Below are positions 9,532-18,566 of a stretch of 64,000 nucleotides of DNA, piece by piece. The notes under the pieces are model-generated. The model was not told the DNA's origin, ran no database searches, and worked only from the letters and a program-made list of their open reading frames with translations. This DNA is from Rhodomicrobium vannielii ATCC 17100. Lineage in GTDB: Bacteria > Pseudomonadota > Alphaproteobacteria > Rhizobiales > Rhodomicrobiaceae. The position numbers and the translations under genes were made by a program. Numbering within the stretch: position 1 is the stretch's first letter; each line of letters opens with the position of its first letter. Location: positions 434,001 through 498,000 of the forward strand of contig NC_014664.1 of the NCBI RefSeq assembly GCF_000166055.1, in the 5' to 3' direction.

Positions 9532-9942
9532 ATGTCGCATAAGCACCATCTTTCCGGCGAGGCTGCGGATGCGGCGCTTCGCTTCGGCGCTTTCGGCGCC
9601 CTCATAAGCGGCGGTATCGTTGCGGGCCAGTCCATTTCGGCGGCGCAGCAGGGTGACAAGTCGGTCCCGCAGGCGGTCACGGATACCCTCGCCGCAGCGA
9701 CGAAAGCCGGTATCGCGGCGGCGGTCGGCGGCGCGGCAGCCGCGGCGGTCGGCGGCCACGGGTTTTCGCGCGTGGCGTCTTTCCTCGCAGGCGCCGCGGC
9801 GGCGGCCTGGGTCATGTCGCCTCCAAGGCGCCCGACGTCGATCTCCGACGCCGCGCAAAACAGGGACGCGCCTTCGCCGAAGAAGAGCGACGACATCATT
9901 CTCGCATCATCGACGCAGGGCGGTAATCCGAAGGCGGTCTGA
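9532..9942 (+). CDS. Small Gly/Ala-rich hydrophobic protein of the fez-like block
   Basis: A 136-residue protein starting MSHKHHLSGEAADAALRFG. Two or three Gly/Ala-rich hydrophobic stretches lie at about residues 17-33 (FGAFGALISGGIVAGQS), 61-80 (GIAAAVGGAAAAAVGG) and 82-95 (VASFLAGAAAAAWV), resembling glycine-zipper membrane helices. A polar tail of about 40 residues follows. The ribosome site AAGGAG lies ten bases before the ATG. It is composed like the small membrane proteins of ferrosome and magnetosome islands, but I cannot assign homology by eye. The His-rich start (HKHH) might bind metal. Confidence 0.75.
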   Translation: MSHKHHLSGEAADAALRFGAFGALISGGIVAGQSISAAQQGDKSVPQAVTDTLAAATKAGIAAAVGGAAAAAVGGHGFSRVASFLAGAAAAAWVMSPPRRPTSISDAAQNRDAPSPKKSDDIILASSTQGGNPKAV

Positions 9943-10020
9943 TCCGCCCGTCCCGTCGCCATCGCACAGGAAAATTCGGTCCCGGACGGCAAACCGACAG
10001 ACTTACGGCAGGAGACATTC

Positions 10021-10569
10021 ATGAGCGATCACAACAACGAAAACAAGACGTACAACGCGCAAGGTCCGAACCCGGCGCAGGCTCCGCAGGGGTGGTATCC
10101 GGGCTACCCGGCTCCGGGGTATGGCGCGCCTTATGGCCACCCCGGCTGGGGTCCGGCTCCGCAGGGTCAGCCGCAGGAACAGGCCGCCCAGCCGCAAGCG
10201 CCGGCCTGGTACGGTCCCGCTCCGGCCTACGGCCCTCATCCGTGGTACGGGCATCACCACCATCCGCATTTCGCGCCCTACGGGTACGGCTATGGCCCGC
10301 AAGCGGCACCCCAGCAGGAAGCCCCGGCGCAGCAGAAAACGAACGGCGGCTTTTTCTCCTCGGGCTTCGACATCCACAACGACGCGCTGGTGAAGGGCGT
10401 CGTGATCGGCGCGGGCCTGACCTACCTCCTGACCAACGAGACGGTGCAGAAGAACCTGATTGGCGCGGCGGTGAAGCTCTGGTCGACGCTTCAGGGCGGT
10501 GTGGAAGAGGTGAAAGAGCGGTTCCGCGACGCCGAAGCCGAGATCCACACGGGGGACAATCACCAGTAA
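10021..10569 (+). CDS. Pro/Gly/Tyr/His-rich protein with C-terminal membrane-associating domain (fez-like block)
   Basis: A 182-residue protein in two parts. Residues 1 to about 110 are low complexity, rich in Pro, Gly, Tyr, Gln and Ala, with repeated PGY/YGP/PAP units and a HHHHPH run near residues 79-84. Residues 112-182 are ordered: FDIHNDALVKGVVIGAGLTY, a hydrophobic helix, TNETVQKNLIGAAVKLW and a charged amphipathic end (VEEVKERFRDAEAEI) that resembles YtxH-type proteins. Its position directly before the ATPase suggests a structural or adaptor role on the same membrane. The His run could bind iron or another metal. Function is inferred from context only. An AGGAG sits seven bases upstream of the ATG. 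Confidence 0.8.
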   Translation: MSDHNNENKTYNAQGPNPAQAPQGWYPGYPAPGYGAPYGHPGWGPAPQGQPQEQAAQPQAPAWYGPAPAYGPHPWYGHHHHPHFAPYGYGYGPQAAPQQEAPAQQKTNGGFFSSGFDIHNDALVKGVVIGAGLTYLLTNETVQKNLIGAAVKLWSTLQGGVEEVKERFRDAEAEIHTGDNHQ

Positions 10570-10642
10570 TCGCCATCGATAATAGCGCCTTGTGCGGAGG
10601 CGGGGAGGCCCCCCGCGCCGTGCTCGTCGGGGGAAACGACGC

Positions 10643-12775
10643 ATGACGATTCGCATTGTGCACGAGACGCCGACGCGGTTGCGGTTCCGGCTCACCGACG
10701 CCGCGACGATGGGGCCGCGCGTGGCGGCGAGCGTCGAATCGCTGCCGGGCGTCACTTCGGTCCGCGTTAACGCGCCTGCGAAAACCCTCGTCGTGCATCA
10801 CGATGGAGACCGGCGCACGCGCACCGGCATTCTCCGCGCAGTCAATCATCCCGCGCCGCCGGATGCCGTGCCGGTCGCAAGCGAGGACGAAGGCCCGGAC
10901 CTTGGCCATGTGTTTGTCTCGGGCGGCATTCTCCTCGCGAGTTTCATCCTTCCGCCGCCGCTCCGCGCGCTCATCTCGGCGGCGAATGTGGCGCCTGTGC
11001 TCGTGCGCGGCGCGCGCAAGCTCGCCAATCGCGGCGTGACCGTCGAAGTGCTCGACGCCATCGCGATCACGCTGCCCGCGTTCAGGCGCGACTGGCGCAC
11101 CGCGAACTTCACGCGCTTCCTGCTCGACCTCGGCGGGCATATCGAGGCCAGCACGTCGGCTCGGTCGGACACGCTGCTCCGCAATCTCCTGAAGGCGCGC
11201 CCGGAAGCCGTCATGATTGAAACCGACGATGGCGCGCTCCGCAGCATCCCCTACGACGAGGTGACCGAAGGCGCGCGCGTCGTCGTCAATACGGGCGACC
11301 GCATCCCGGTGGATGGCGTCGTGCTCTCGGGCAATGCGTGGGTGAACCAGTCGGCCGTAACGGGCGAGAGCATGCCGATTCCGCGCGAGGAGGGCGATGA
11401 AGTGCTGTCCGGCTCCGTCGTCACCGAAGGTCGCCTCGTCATCGTAGCCGAGCGCGTCGGCGACACCACCACCACGGCGCGCATCTCCCGCTATATCCTC
11501 GACGGGCTAACCGATCCATCGGGCATCCAGAGCGAAAGCCATCGCCTCGCCGACCGCCGCGTGTTCATCACGCTCGCTTCGGGCGCAAGCGTCTTCGCCG
11601 CGACGCGCGACTGGCGGCGGCTCGAATCGGTGTTTCTCGTCGACTATTCCTGCGCGGTGAAATTCGGCACGCCCATCGCGGTCAAATCGGCCATGTACCG
11701 CGCGGCGAAAGAGGGGTGCCTCATCAAGAGCGGCCGGTCGCTCGAAACCGTGGGCTCGGTCGATACGGTCGTGTTCGACAAGACGGGCACGCTCACTCAC
11801 AATACGCTGGAAGTGACGGACATTCACCGTCCAACCGACTCGGATCTCGATGACGCGGCGCTTCTCGCGCTCGTCGCGTCGCTCGCCGAGCACACGAGCC
11901 ATCCCGTCGCCGCGGCCGTGGTGGATGTCGCGCGCCGCCGCCATCTTGCGCATATCAGCCACGAAGAGGTTGATTTCCTCGTCGGCCACGGCATCGGCTC
12001 GCACGTCAAGGGCCAGACGATCCGTATCGGCTCGCGCCACTATCTCGAAGAGCATGAAGGCGTCTCTTTCGCGAGCGCGGAAGCGATCATCGAGCGGCTG
12101 GCGGGGGCGGGCAAATCCATGCTGTTCGTCGCGGCGGAAGGCCGCCTCATCGGCGTCATCGGCCTTCGCGACCGGCTTCGCGAGGAGGCGCTGCCCGTGC
12201 TGCGCCAACTCCGCGAGAACGGCGTGAAGTCGATCATCATGATCACCGGCGACCACGAGGCGAAGGCGAAGCAGATCGGCCAGATCCTCGAACTCGACCG
12301 CGTCTATCACGACCAGAAGCCCGAAGATAAGGCGAGCATCATCGAGGCGCTGAAGGCGGAAGGCCGCGTCGTGGCTTTTGTCGGCGACGGTGTCAACGAC
12401 GGCCCGGCGCTGATGGCCGCCCATGTCGGCATCGCCATGCCACGCGCCGCAGACATCGCCCGCGCGACCGCCGACATTCTGCTGCTAGACGACCGGCTCG
12501 ACGGTTTGGCCAAGCTGCGCGGCCTCTCCGGCGAAACGCTGAAGCTCATCCGCTCGAATTTCCGCGCGTCGGTCGGCATAAACTCCGCGATCATGGCGCT
12601 CGCGGTACTCGGCAAGCTGTCGCCCATCGCGACGGCCTTCCTGCACAACGGCACCACCATCGGCATTCTTTTGCGCGCGCTCGCTTCGAACAAGGGGCGG
12701 GAAAAGCCAGCCAACGCTCGCCTTGCGCCGCTGCGGAAGCTGCCTGCGCCCTCACGTCATTCCACGATGAACTGA
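10643..12775 (+). CDS. Divergent P1B-type ATPase, FezB-like (candidate ferrosome iron pump)
   Basis: A 710-residue P-type ATPase. Its actuator loop has TGES (Thr240), the phosphorylation site is DKTGT (Asp379), the nucleotide domain has HTSHPVAAAV, and the hinge is GDGVNDGPAL (near 580). Two features are unusual. The N-terminus has no CxxC metal domain but a basic PTRLRFRL stretch. The metal-site helix reads DYSCAVKFGTP (Ser336-Cys337-Ala338) where copper and zinc pumps have CPC or similar. Hydrophobic segments are few and short. These traits agree with the P1B-6 subgroup to which the ferrosome protein FezB belongs (known from Rhodopseudomonas palustris and others), so iron loading of an internal compartment is the inferred role. 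The ATG at 10643 follows a GGGGGA ribosome site; an upstream start would add 17 Arg-rich residues. Confidence 0.85.
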   Translation: MTIRIVHETPTRLRFRLTDAATMGPRVAASVESLPGVTSVRVNAPAKTLVVHHDGDRRTRTGILRAVNHPAPPDAVPVASEDEGPDLGHVFVSGGILLASFILPPPLRALISAANVAPVLVRGARKLANRGVTVEVLDAIAITLPAFRRDWRTANFTRFLLDLGGHIEASTSARSDTLLRNLLKARPEAVMIETDDGALRSIPYDEVTEGARVVVNTGDRIPVDGVVLSGNAWVNQSAVTGESMPIPREEGDEVLSGSVVTEGRLVIVAERVGDTTTTARISRYILDGLTDPSGIQSESHRLADRRVFITLASGASVFAATRDWRRLESVFLVDYSCAVKFGTPIAVKSAMYRAAKEGCLIKSGRSLETVGSVDTVVFDKTGTLTHNTLEVTDIHRPTDSDLDDAALLALVASLAEHTSHPVAAAVVDVARRRHLAHISHEEVDFLVGHGIGSHVKGQTIRIGSRHYLEEHEGVSFASAEAIIERLAGAGKSMLFVAAEGRLIGVIGLRDRLREEALPVLRQLRENGVKSIIMITGDHEAKAKQIGQILELDRVYHDQKPEDKASIIEALKAEGRVVAFVGDGVNDGPALMAAHVGIAMPRAADIARATADILLLDDRLDGLAKLRGLSGETLKLIRSNFRASVGINSAIMALAVLGKLSPIATAFLHNGTTIGILLRALASNKGREKPANARLAPLRKLPAPSRHSTMN

Positions 12776-12845
12776 ACGGGCGAGAGGAACCGGCGCGCCT
12801 GCATCACCTCGTGACTGAGCGCGGGCCCCGCCTTCAAGCGTTTAA

Positions 12846-12874
12846 CCGATCGGACTGCAATGCAATCCGATCGG
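12846..12874. terminator. Long inverted repeat between convergent genes
   Basis: CCGATCGGACTGCA at 12846-12859 pairs with TGCAATCCGATCGG at 12861-12874 with one mismatch and a one-base centre. It lies in the 143-base gap between the ATPase and the convergent ssuA-like gene, so a bidirectional terminator is likely. The core CCGATCGG is itself palindromic, so a protein-binding site is the alternative. Confidence 0.5.
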
Positions 12875-12918
12875 AACGATCTTCAAACGGATGCTACCGT
12901 CGATGTCGGGTCGGACGG

Positions 12919-13875
12919 CTACGAGCCGCGGTGCCAGATATCGGCGCTTTTCACGTCGACCGGCTTCGGCAACAATTGCTCCTTGAAGAAGGTGTCGGCG
13001 ATGACCTGCTGATCCACGAGGTTGTTCGTCGAGGGCAGACGCACATCGTAGCTGCGGCGGCCGTTCGCCTGCTCGATGATCTTCGTATCGAGGCCCCAGA
13101 TCGGCTTCAAGAGCTCGGCGGCGGCCTGCGGATTGTCCTTCACCCACTTTCCGGCGGCGTGAAGCTCATCGAAGATGACCGCAAGCACGTCGGGCCGTGC
13201 GGTGGCGAAAGCCGTCGCGGCGAGATAGTAGCGTTGATAGAGCGCCACGTCCTTGCCGTCCGCCAGCACGCGCGCGCCCGCCTGGATCTCACCGGCCGAG
13301 AGATAGGGATCCCACGTCACCCACGCATCGACGCTGCCTCGCTCGAAAGCCGCGCGGCAATCGGCTTGTCCCAGATAGACCGGCTGGATGTCCTTGAAGG
13401 TCAATCCCGCCTTTGCCAGCGTCGCAAGGAGAAGATAATGGCCGCCCGTGCCTTTGGTGAGCGCGACCCGCTTGCCCTTGAGCTCGGCTGGCGATTTCAG
13501 CTCCGAGGTGGCGGGGATGAGGATCGCCTGCGCGGTCGGCGACGGTGCTTCCTGCGCGACGTAGATCATTTTTGCGCCAGCGGCTTGCGCGAAGATCGGC
13601 ACGGTGTCGGCCACATCCGCGGTTAGGTCGATCGCTCCGATGTTCAGCGCTTCGAGCATCGGCGGCCCGGAGGTGAACTCGTTCCACTTCACGCTCACGC
13701 CGATTTTCTGAAGTGCGGCGTCGAGCTTGCCTTGTGTCTTCAGCACGGTGATCAGCGTCGACGATTTCTGGAAACCGATGCGCACGGTATCTGGCTTGTC
13801 TTCGGCGGCTGCCGGTGCCTGCCATCCGAAGACGACGCAGGAAGCGGCAAGCAGCAGGGAACTCAGGAAATGCAT
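12919..13875 (-). CDS. ssuA: Aliphatic sulfonate/nitrate-type ABC transporter substrate-binding protein
   Basis: A 318-residue periplasmic binding protein of the SsuA/NMT1 type. It has a signal peptide of about 24 residues ending APAAAE, then TVRIGFQKSSTLITVLKTQG, the typical first strand and helix. LKGKRVALTKGTGGHYLLL and AWVTWDPYLSAGE follow in the second lobe. It would deliver the substrate to SsuC. Four bases separate it from ssuB. The substrate is most likely an organic sulfonate, but no ssuD/ssuE monooxygenase gene is near, so taurine or another organosulfur compound remains possible. Confidence 0.88.
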   Translation of the reverse strand: MHFLSSLLLAASCVVFGWQAPAAAEDKPDTVRIGFQKSSTLITVLKTQGKLDAALQKIGVSVKWNEFTSGPPMLEALNIGAIDLTADVADTVPIFAQAAGAKMIYVAQEAPSPTAQAILIPATSELKSPAELKGKRVALTKGTGGHYLLLATLAKAGLTFKDIQPVYLGQADCRAAFERGSVDAWVTWDPYLSAGEIQAGARVLADGKDVALYQRYYLAATAFATARPDVLAVIFDELHAAGKWVKDNPQAAAELLKPIWGLDTKIIEQANGRRSYDVRLPSTNNLVDQQVIADTFFKEQLLPKPVDVKSADIWHRGS

Positions 13876-13879
13876 GTGT

Positions 13880-14674
13880 CTAAACCTCCTTCAGGATGCG
13901 GGCTTTGATTTCGGCCGATTTCGGATCGATGTGCTCGCGCCTCGGCCGGGGCAGGTCGATGGGAATATCGAGCGCGATGTGTCCCTCGCGTAGCACGAGG
14001 ACGCGGTCTGCTAGCGCCACGGCCTCGGCAACGTCGTGGGTGATGAGGATCGTGGTAAAACGGTTCTCCTGCCAGAGACGCTCGGTGAGCTTGTGCATCT
14101 CAAGGCGGGTGAGCGCATCGAGCGCGCCGAACGGTTCATCGAGCAGAAGGACGCCTGGCCGCGAAACGAGCGCGCGCGCGAGTGCGACGCGCTGGCGCTG
14201 ACCACCGGACAGCACGGCGGGCCAGTCGTTTTCACGGCCAGCGAGGCCAACGTCTTCGAGCGCCGCGCGCGCCGTCTCTTTCCAATCCTTGCCGCGCGCT
14301 ATGCCGACGTTGCCGATCACCGTTTGCCAAGGCAGGAGCCGCGCATCCTGAAAAAGCAGTCGAACCGACGGTTGAAGGCCACAAACACCCTCGCCGTCGA
14401 TGACAACCTCGCCCGAAGTCGGCAGGTCGAGGCCTGCCACGAGCCGCAGAATGGTGGTCTTGCCGCCGCCCGACCGACCTACAATGGCGACGAACAGACC
14501 CCTCGGGATGTCGAGCGTGACGCCCTTCAGCACCTTGAGGCTGCCAAAGGATCGCGCGACGCTGTCGAGCATCAGCGGCAAGCCGATGCCGCCATGCTCT
14601 GGCTCGTCGGTCGTCTCGGTCATCGTGGCGGCGCTATCGTCGGCTTGCGGTTTCGAGAGCGGAAGAAGCGTCAT
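13880..14674 (-). CDS. ssuB: ABC transporter ATP-binding protein, SsuB-like
   Basis: ATPase subunit of the importer, 264 residues. Walker A is GRSGGGKTT, the Q-loop region is [11 protein letters not shown], the ABC signature is [15 protein letters not shown], Walker B is [12 protein letters not shown] and the switch His is in [10 protein letters not shown]. The DARLLPW form of the Q loop is typical for sulfonate/nitrate/taurine importers. The open frame extends 71 codons upstream into ssuC. The ATG at 14674 overlaps the ssuC stop by four bases and is chosen as start. Confidence 0.92.
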   Translation of the reverse strand: MTLLPLSKPQADDSAATMTETTDEPEHGGIGLPLMLDSVARSFGSLKVLKGVTLDIPRGLFVAIVGRSGGGKTTILRLVAGLDLPTSGEVVIDGEGVCGLQPSVRLLFQDARLLPWQTVIGNVGIARGKDWKETARAALEDVGLAGRENDWPAVLSGGQRQRVALARALVSRPGVLLLDEPFGALDALTRLEMHKLTERLWQENRFTTILITHDVAEAVALADRVLVLREGHIALDIPIDLPRPRREHIDPKSAEIKARILKEV

Positions 14675-15468
14675 GCGGTCCTGCCTTTCACTTGGTATGC
14701 GGGATGCCAGGACAGGAGGCGACGTTCGAGGGCTCGCGTCAGCACATCCGCCAGCTTGCCCAGAAGCGCGTAGATCAGGATGCCGAGAACCACGACGTCG
14801 GTTTGCAGGAATTCGCGCGCGTTCATCGTCATGTAGCCGATGCCGCTCGACGCCGAGATGGTCTCCGCGACGATGAGGGTCAGCCACATGATGCCGAGCG
14901 CGTAGCGAAGCCCGACCATGACCGACGACATTGCGCCCGGAAGGATGACGCGGCGAAACAGGGCGAACGGCCCGAGCCCGTACACCTTCGCCATTTCGAT
15001 CAGCCCCTTATCGACGGTCCGAATGCCGTGATAAGTGTTCAGATACATCGGGAACATGACGCCGATAGCCACGAGGAAGATCTTCGCCTCCTCGTCGATG
15101 CCGAACCAGATGATCACCAGCGGGATCATCGCCAGATGCGGCACATTGCGGAGCATTTGCAGCGAGGAGTCGATCAGCACCTCGGCGGGCCGCAGGACTC
15201 CGCACAGGACGCCGAGGAAGAAGCCTGCGCCGCCGCCGATCATAAGCCCCTGGAGCGCGCGTTGTGCGCTGATGCCGACATGCTCGAACAGCGTCCCATC
15301 GCGGATCGCCGCCCAGAACGCCGCGGCCACTTGACTTGGCGCGGGTAGCACGCGCTGCGAGACGATCCCCGCGTTGCAGGCGATTTCCCATGCGACGACG
15401 AGGAGCACCGGAAGCGCCCATGGAGCCAATGTCGCCCCGATACGAGACAGGTAGCCTTGCCGCATCAA
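14671..15468 (-). CDS. ssuC: ABC transporter permease, SsuC-like
   Basis: A 265-residue inner-membrane permease with about six hydrophobic segments. The cytoplasmic EAA-type loop ([29 protein letters not shown]) contacts the ATPase. It is first in the ssuC-ssuB-ssuA operon, and overlaps ssuB by ATGA. It belongs to the BPD_transp_1 family of sulfonate, nitrate and taurine importers. Its 230-base upstream gap presumably carries the promoter; I saw no clear CysB- or Cbl-type site. Confidence 0.9.
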   Translation of the reverse strand: MMRQGYLSRIGATLAPWALPVLLVVAWEIACNAGIVSQRVLPAPSQVAAAFWAAIRDGTLFEHVGISAQRALQGLMIGGGAGFFLGVLCGVLRPAEVLIDSSLQMLRNVPHLAMIPLVIIWFGIDEEAKIFLVAIGVMFPMYLNTYHGIRTVDKGLIEMAKVYGLGPFALFRRVILPGAMSSVMVGLRYALGIMWLTLIVAETISASSGIGYMTMNAREFLQTDVVVLGILIYALLGKLADVLTRALERRLLSWHPAYQVKGRTA

Positions 15469-15697
15469 ACGCTCACACTGTTGATCGAGGTTGAAAGGTC
15501 CGAAGGAGGCGCGCTGTGGAGCGCTTCAACTGAGGCTTGTGCTCTGGCGCATATATTTGGTCCCTCTTGCTGCATGCTCTCAAGCAAACATGTGCGCCTC
15601 TAGAGTGCTAGCAACTACTTGCATTTTGCGGTTTCTAAGCCGCCATTTGATGGCCGATGCCACCAGCGAGTGTGAGTCGAAGATCAAATCCGCTCCA

Positions 15698-16501
15698 CTA
15701 GTTCTGATTGAGCGCATTGAGGCGCGTTCGGGCCCGCTGGTCGCCGAGTTCATCGGCCTTGCGATACCAGGCGACCGCCTTGGCCTCGTCCGGCTGAAGC
15801 CCCTTCACATACAGTTGCCCGAGCACGATGGGATCATAGGTCTCGCCAATGGCGATGGCTGCATCCGGGTCGCCTTTCAGCGCAAGGACTTCGAAGATGG
15901 CGCGGGCGCCGGCGATGTCGCCGGTCTTGAAGCGCTCGCGCGCTTTGTCGAAGAGGGCGTTTTCGCCAGCCGAGCGCTCATACGCGGCGCGTGGGCGGGG
16001 CTGTCCCGCCGACGTGAACACACCGGACCCGGCAGGCTTTGCAGAAATGGTGACGCTTGCCGTAAGCGTCAGGGGAGGCTTCTCATTCGTGCGGACGCGT
16101 GTCACGGCGATCTGGAACCGGCGCGAAAACGCCTCGGGCGCGAGGATAGCCAGCGAGGTAAGCTCTTTCCGGCGCACGAGCCAGATATCGTCCTGAGGCG
16201 AGCCGCTCGACAGTTTCACCTCGGGCGGCAGGCCCGTAATGGCGAATAGATCTTCCGGCGAGCCCATGTTTTGGGGCTTGATGCCGAGCGCGATCGTCTG
16301 CCCTGATTGCCCCACGACATCGGACACAGTGAACTCTGTCGGCGCAGCCTGCACCATCTTCGTTCGCGAGGGGTGCCGGTCTTCCTTCAGGTCTGCGTCA
16401 AGCGAGGCTGTGGTTCCGGCCAGCCCTTGCGGTGCCAGCAGGCTTCCCGCCACCAAGATGCCGGCTGTCAAAGTTCCAGCCAAAGGTTTCCACGTGCCCA
16501 C
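15698..16501 (-). CDS. Secreted protein with C-terminal Sel1/TPR-like repeats
   Basis: A 267-residue protein. A GTG start gives a clear signal peptide (residues 1 to about 28, ending LAG). A middle region of beta character (TVSDVVGQSGQTIALGIKPQ...) is followed by helices from about residue 185. The end resembles Sel1-like repeats: ARAIFEVLALKGDPDAAIAIGETYDP and GLQPDEAKAVAWYRKADELGDQRARTRL. Sel1 repeats mediate protein-protein contacts. It lies 48 bases downstream of the TAXI-type gene on the same strand, so the two may be co-transcribed. The specific role is unknown. Confidence 0.75.
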   Translation of the reverse strand: MGTWKPLAGTLTAGILVAGSLLAPQGLAGTTASLDADLKEDRHPSRTKMVQAAPTEFTVSDVVGQSGQTIALGIKPQNMGSPEDLFAITGLPPEVKLSSGSPQDDIWLVRRKELTSLAILAPEAFSRRFQIAVTRVRTNEKPPLTLTASVTISAKPAGSGVFTSAGQPRPRAAYERSAGENALFDKARERFKTGDIAGARAIFEVLALKGDPDAAIAIGETYDPIVLGQLYVKGLQPDEAKAVAWYRKADELGDQRARTRLNALNQN

Positions 16502-16549
16502 GTCCCACCGACCTCGTTGGCTTTTTCCTGTTCTTTTACGGTCGCAGTC

Positions 16550-17719
16550 TCATTTCTTTTTCGAGTACCAGGCCATGAACTGCTGGAAGAGCGCCTCCCG
16601 CTCTTCCTTGGAAATCGCAGTTCCGGCTACTTGGCGCGTCTTCAGGAAGGTGTCGAAATCGGTCTTCACCCGCCCGCCTGTCGAAGCGTCGGCCTCCTTG
16701 TGCCCGTCGAGCCATTGCTGCGCCGCCTTGAATCGTGTCCAGCCGGGCACTTCGTAAGCGATGTTGATCTCTTTCCACTTCGGATGGCGACCGGGCCCTT
16801 GAAACTTTGCAATATTGTCGAAGAACTTGGCCACGAACTTCGCCACACGCGTATAGCGTTCAGAGTTCACAGGCCAATTGTAGACGACGAGAAGCATGCT
16901 TCCCGCGATTGTTGGGACTGGCCGGTCATTCGCGATCAGTTGCGGGTAGTATTCGTTCTTGAGAAGCGCGGGCGAATACGTCTTCAGAAGCTCGCTGTAC
17001 CGCTCCGCCCCCACGCTGTCGGCGTCGATCGACAGGAAATGGAATCCGTCGTCGCCCTTGAAGCCAGAGAACGCGTTGTGCGGCGCGCCGGCGTAACGGA
17101 CCATCGCGTCGATGTCGCCGGATCTGAGCCGCGCGCCCGCTTCTTCCTGATCGTAATAGGTCGGCACCACGTTGATTTGCGCCGCCTTGAAGACGGCGTT
17201 GCAGGCGATCTCGGTCGAGCTCAGCTTCTTGAAGAAATTGACTTTCCTGCCTTCGAGATCGGCGAAAGTCTTGATTTCCCTGCGCGCCAGAACCTGGAAC
17301 TCGGAATTGGCGAGCTTCGTGATGTAGTGGATGCGTTGCTCGACATTCGCGAAAACCGCAGGGTCTTTGACGCGTGCCTGCGAAATATCGTCGGCCTCGA
17401 CAACGCCCATGTCGACGCCCTTGAGCAGAAGCACGTCGATCGCATTCTGCGCACCGCCGCGCCCGAGTATCGGCAGCACGCGGAGGCCGCCGGGCACGTT
17501 CGGTTCGTCGACGACGTTCTGGATGTCTTCCGCGAGGCGTGTATACGGGCTCGCCGTGCCCGATCCCATAATGGTTACAACGCTCTCATTCGCCTGTTTT
17601 TTTCGCTCCTGATAGGCAGAAAACGGGCTTTCAGCGGTTGCGGGTACTATCGATATCACGCAACCAAATAAAACTGCGAGATATACGCATCGTGTGGCCA
17701 GTTTTTTGAAATAACTCAT
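16550..17719 (-). CDS. TAXI-family (TRAP-type) solute-binding protein
   Basis: A 389-residue exported protein with a signal peptide of about 29 residues ending ATAES. The fold motifs of TAXI proteins are visible: VTIMGSGTASPYTRLAEDIQ, LLKGVDMGVVEADDI and ANSEFQVLARREIKTFADLEGRKVNF. TAXI proteins bind organic acids for TRAP transporters, but no DctM/DctQ-type membrane partner is in the window, so this is an orphan. Orphan members may act as sensors or serve distant transporters. Upstream of its start is a long AT-rich gap that would hold its promoter. Confidence 0.83.
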   Translation of the reverse strand: MSYFKKLATRCVYLAVLFGCVISIVPATAESPFSAYQERKKQANESVVTIMGSGTASPYTRLAEDIQNVVDEPNVPGGLRVLPILGRGGAQNAIDVLLLKGVDMGVVEADDISQARVKDPAVFANVEQRIHYITKLANSEFQVLARREIKTFADLEGRKVNFFKKLSSTEIACNAVFKAAQINVVPTYYDQEEAGARLRSGDIDAMVRYAGAPHNAFSGFKGDDGFHFLSIDADSVGAERYSELLKTYSPALLKNEYYPQLIANDRPVPTIAGSMLLVVYNWPVNSERYTRVAKFVAKFFDNIAKFQGPGRHPKWKEINIAYEVPGWTRFKAAQQWLDGHKEADASTGGRVKTDFDTFLKTRQVAGTAISKEEREALFQQFMAWYSKKK

Positions 17720-18566
17720 CGGGCACTCTCGCTTTTTTGCCTATATCATGGCCGACTTTGTTCAAATTGCGGCGTCTTGTCTGTGATTGTAATGATAGAA
17801 CATGCGCAACTATGGTTGTATCTTAGATGTATGCAATATATCGTGAAGTGAATAATATTTTTGTTCCGTTTTTCTATCGTTGCGCGTGAAGGCGGAGTGG
17901 AAATGCTTTCACTCTCAGTTTCAATGCAAAGAATTGCCGAAAATGCGCTCGTCCACGAAAACCTGGCGGCTGCATACAATAAGCACGCAGCATCGCTTGG
18001 GAGCGAGGGCGTGCCCGGTGAATCTTACGTTTGTTTCTCGGTGAAGGGTTGGCGCCAGAAGAAAAATAGCACGCGATATCAACGCGATACAGCGCGCGCT
18101 GGCGTCGGCAACGGTGGGCTGGACCCCCGTCCGATGTCGAGGAGCCGCCGCCGCCCCAGCGATATCCGATCTTCGGCTTGAGGCGCGAGAAGAGGACGAC
18201 GCACGAGCGGAGCACCGGCGCTGACCGAGCACCATTGACGAAAATCGTGAGCAGCTTTCCCAAGTGGAAGCACACTCAAAACCGAAGGGCCGGTTGAGCG
18301 GCTAGGCGTCTCCAAGCATCTTCCGTTGAGTTACAACCACATCATAATATAGGTTGAATTGAAAGTCCGCAATTTCGGACTAGTTCATTGTTCGCGGTAC
18401 CTTGGGGCCTGCAGGCGGTCCCATAATTCCAGATATCAACAATTAATAGTTGCAAATCGGATACGTCAATTCAATATTTGCAGCCTAAAATTGCATTAGT
18501 AGTTGCCGAGATTGAACGGACTCGGCCAATCTGGCGCCGAGCGTGGGGAACGCAACGGAGGTAAAA
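17720..18566. other. Long intergenic region, no supported gene
   Basis: 847 bases between two divergent genes. It is AT-rich at 17740-17880 and 18330-18520, as expected for promoters, with a more GC-rich centre. Open frames inside (for example 17874-18275, minus) have no ribosome site or family motif. A small hairpin, AGTCCG-CAATTT-CGGACT, lies at 18364-18381. A degraded gene in the centre is possible but cannot be shown. Confidence 0.4.

Noticed and set aside
17874-18275. Minus-strand open frame of 133 codons in the intergenic region, with KPKIGYRWGGGG
   Set aside because: No ribosome site, no signal peptide and no recognised family; it may be a fragment but cannot be supported.
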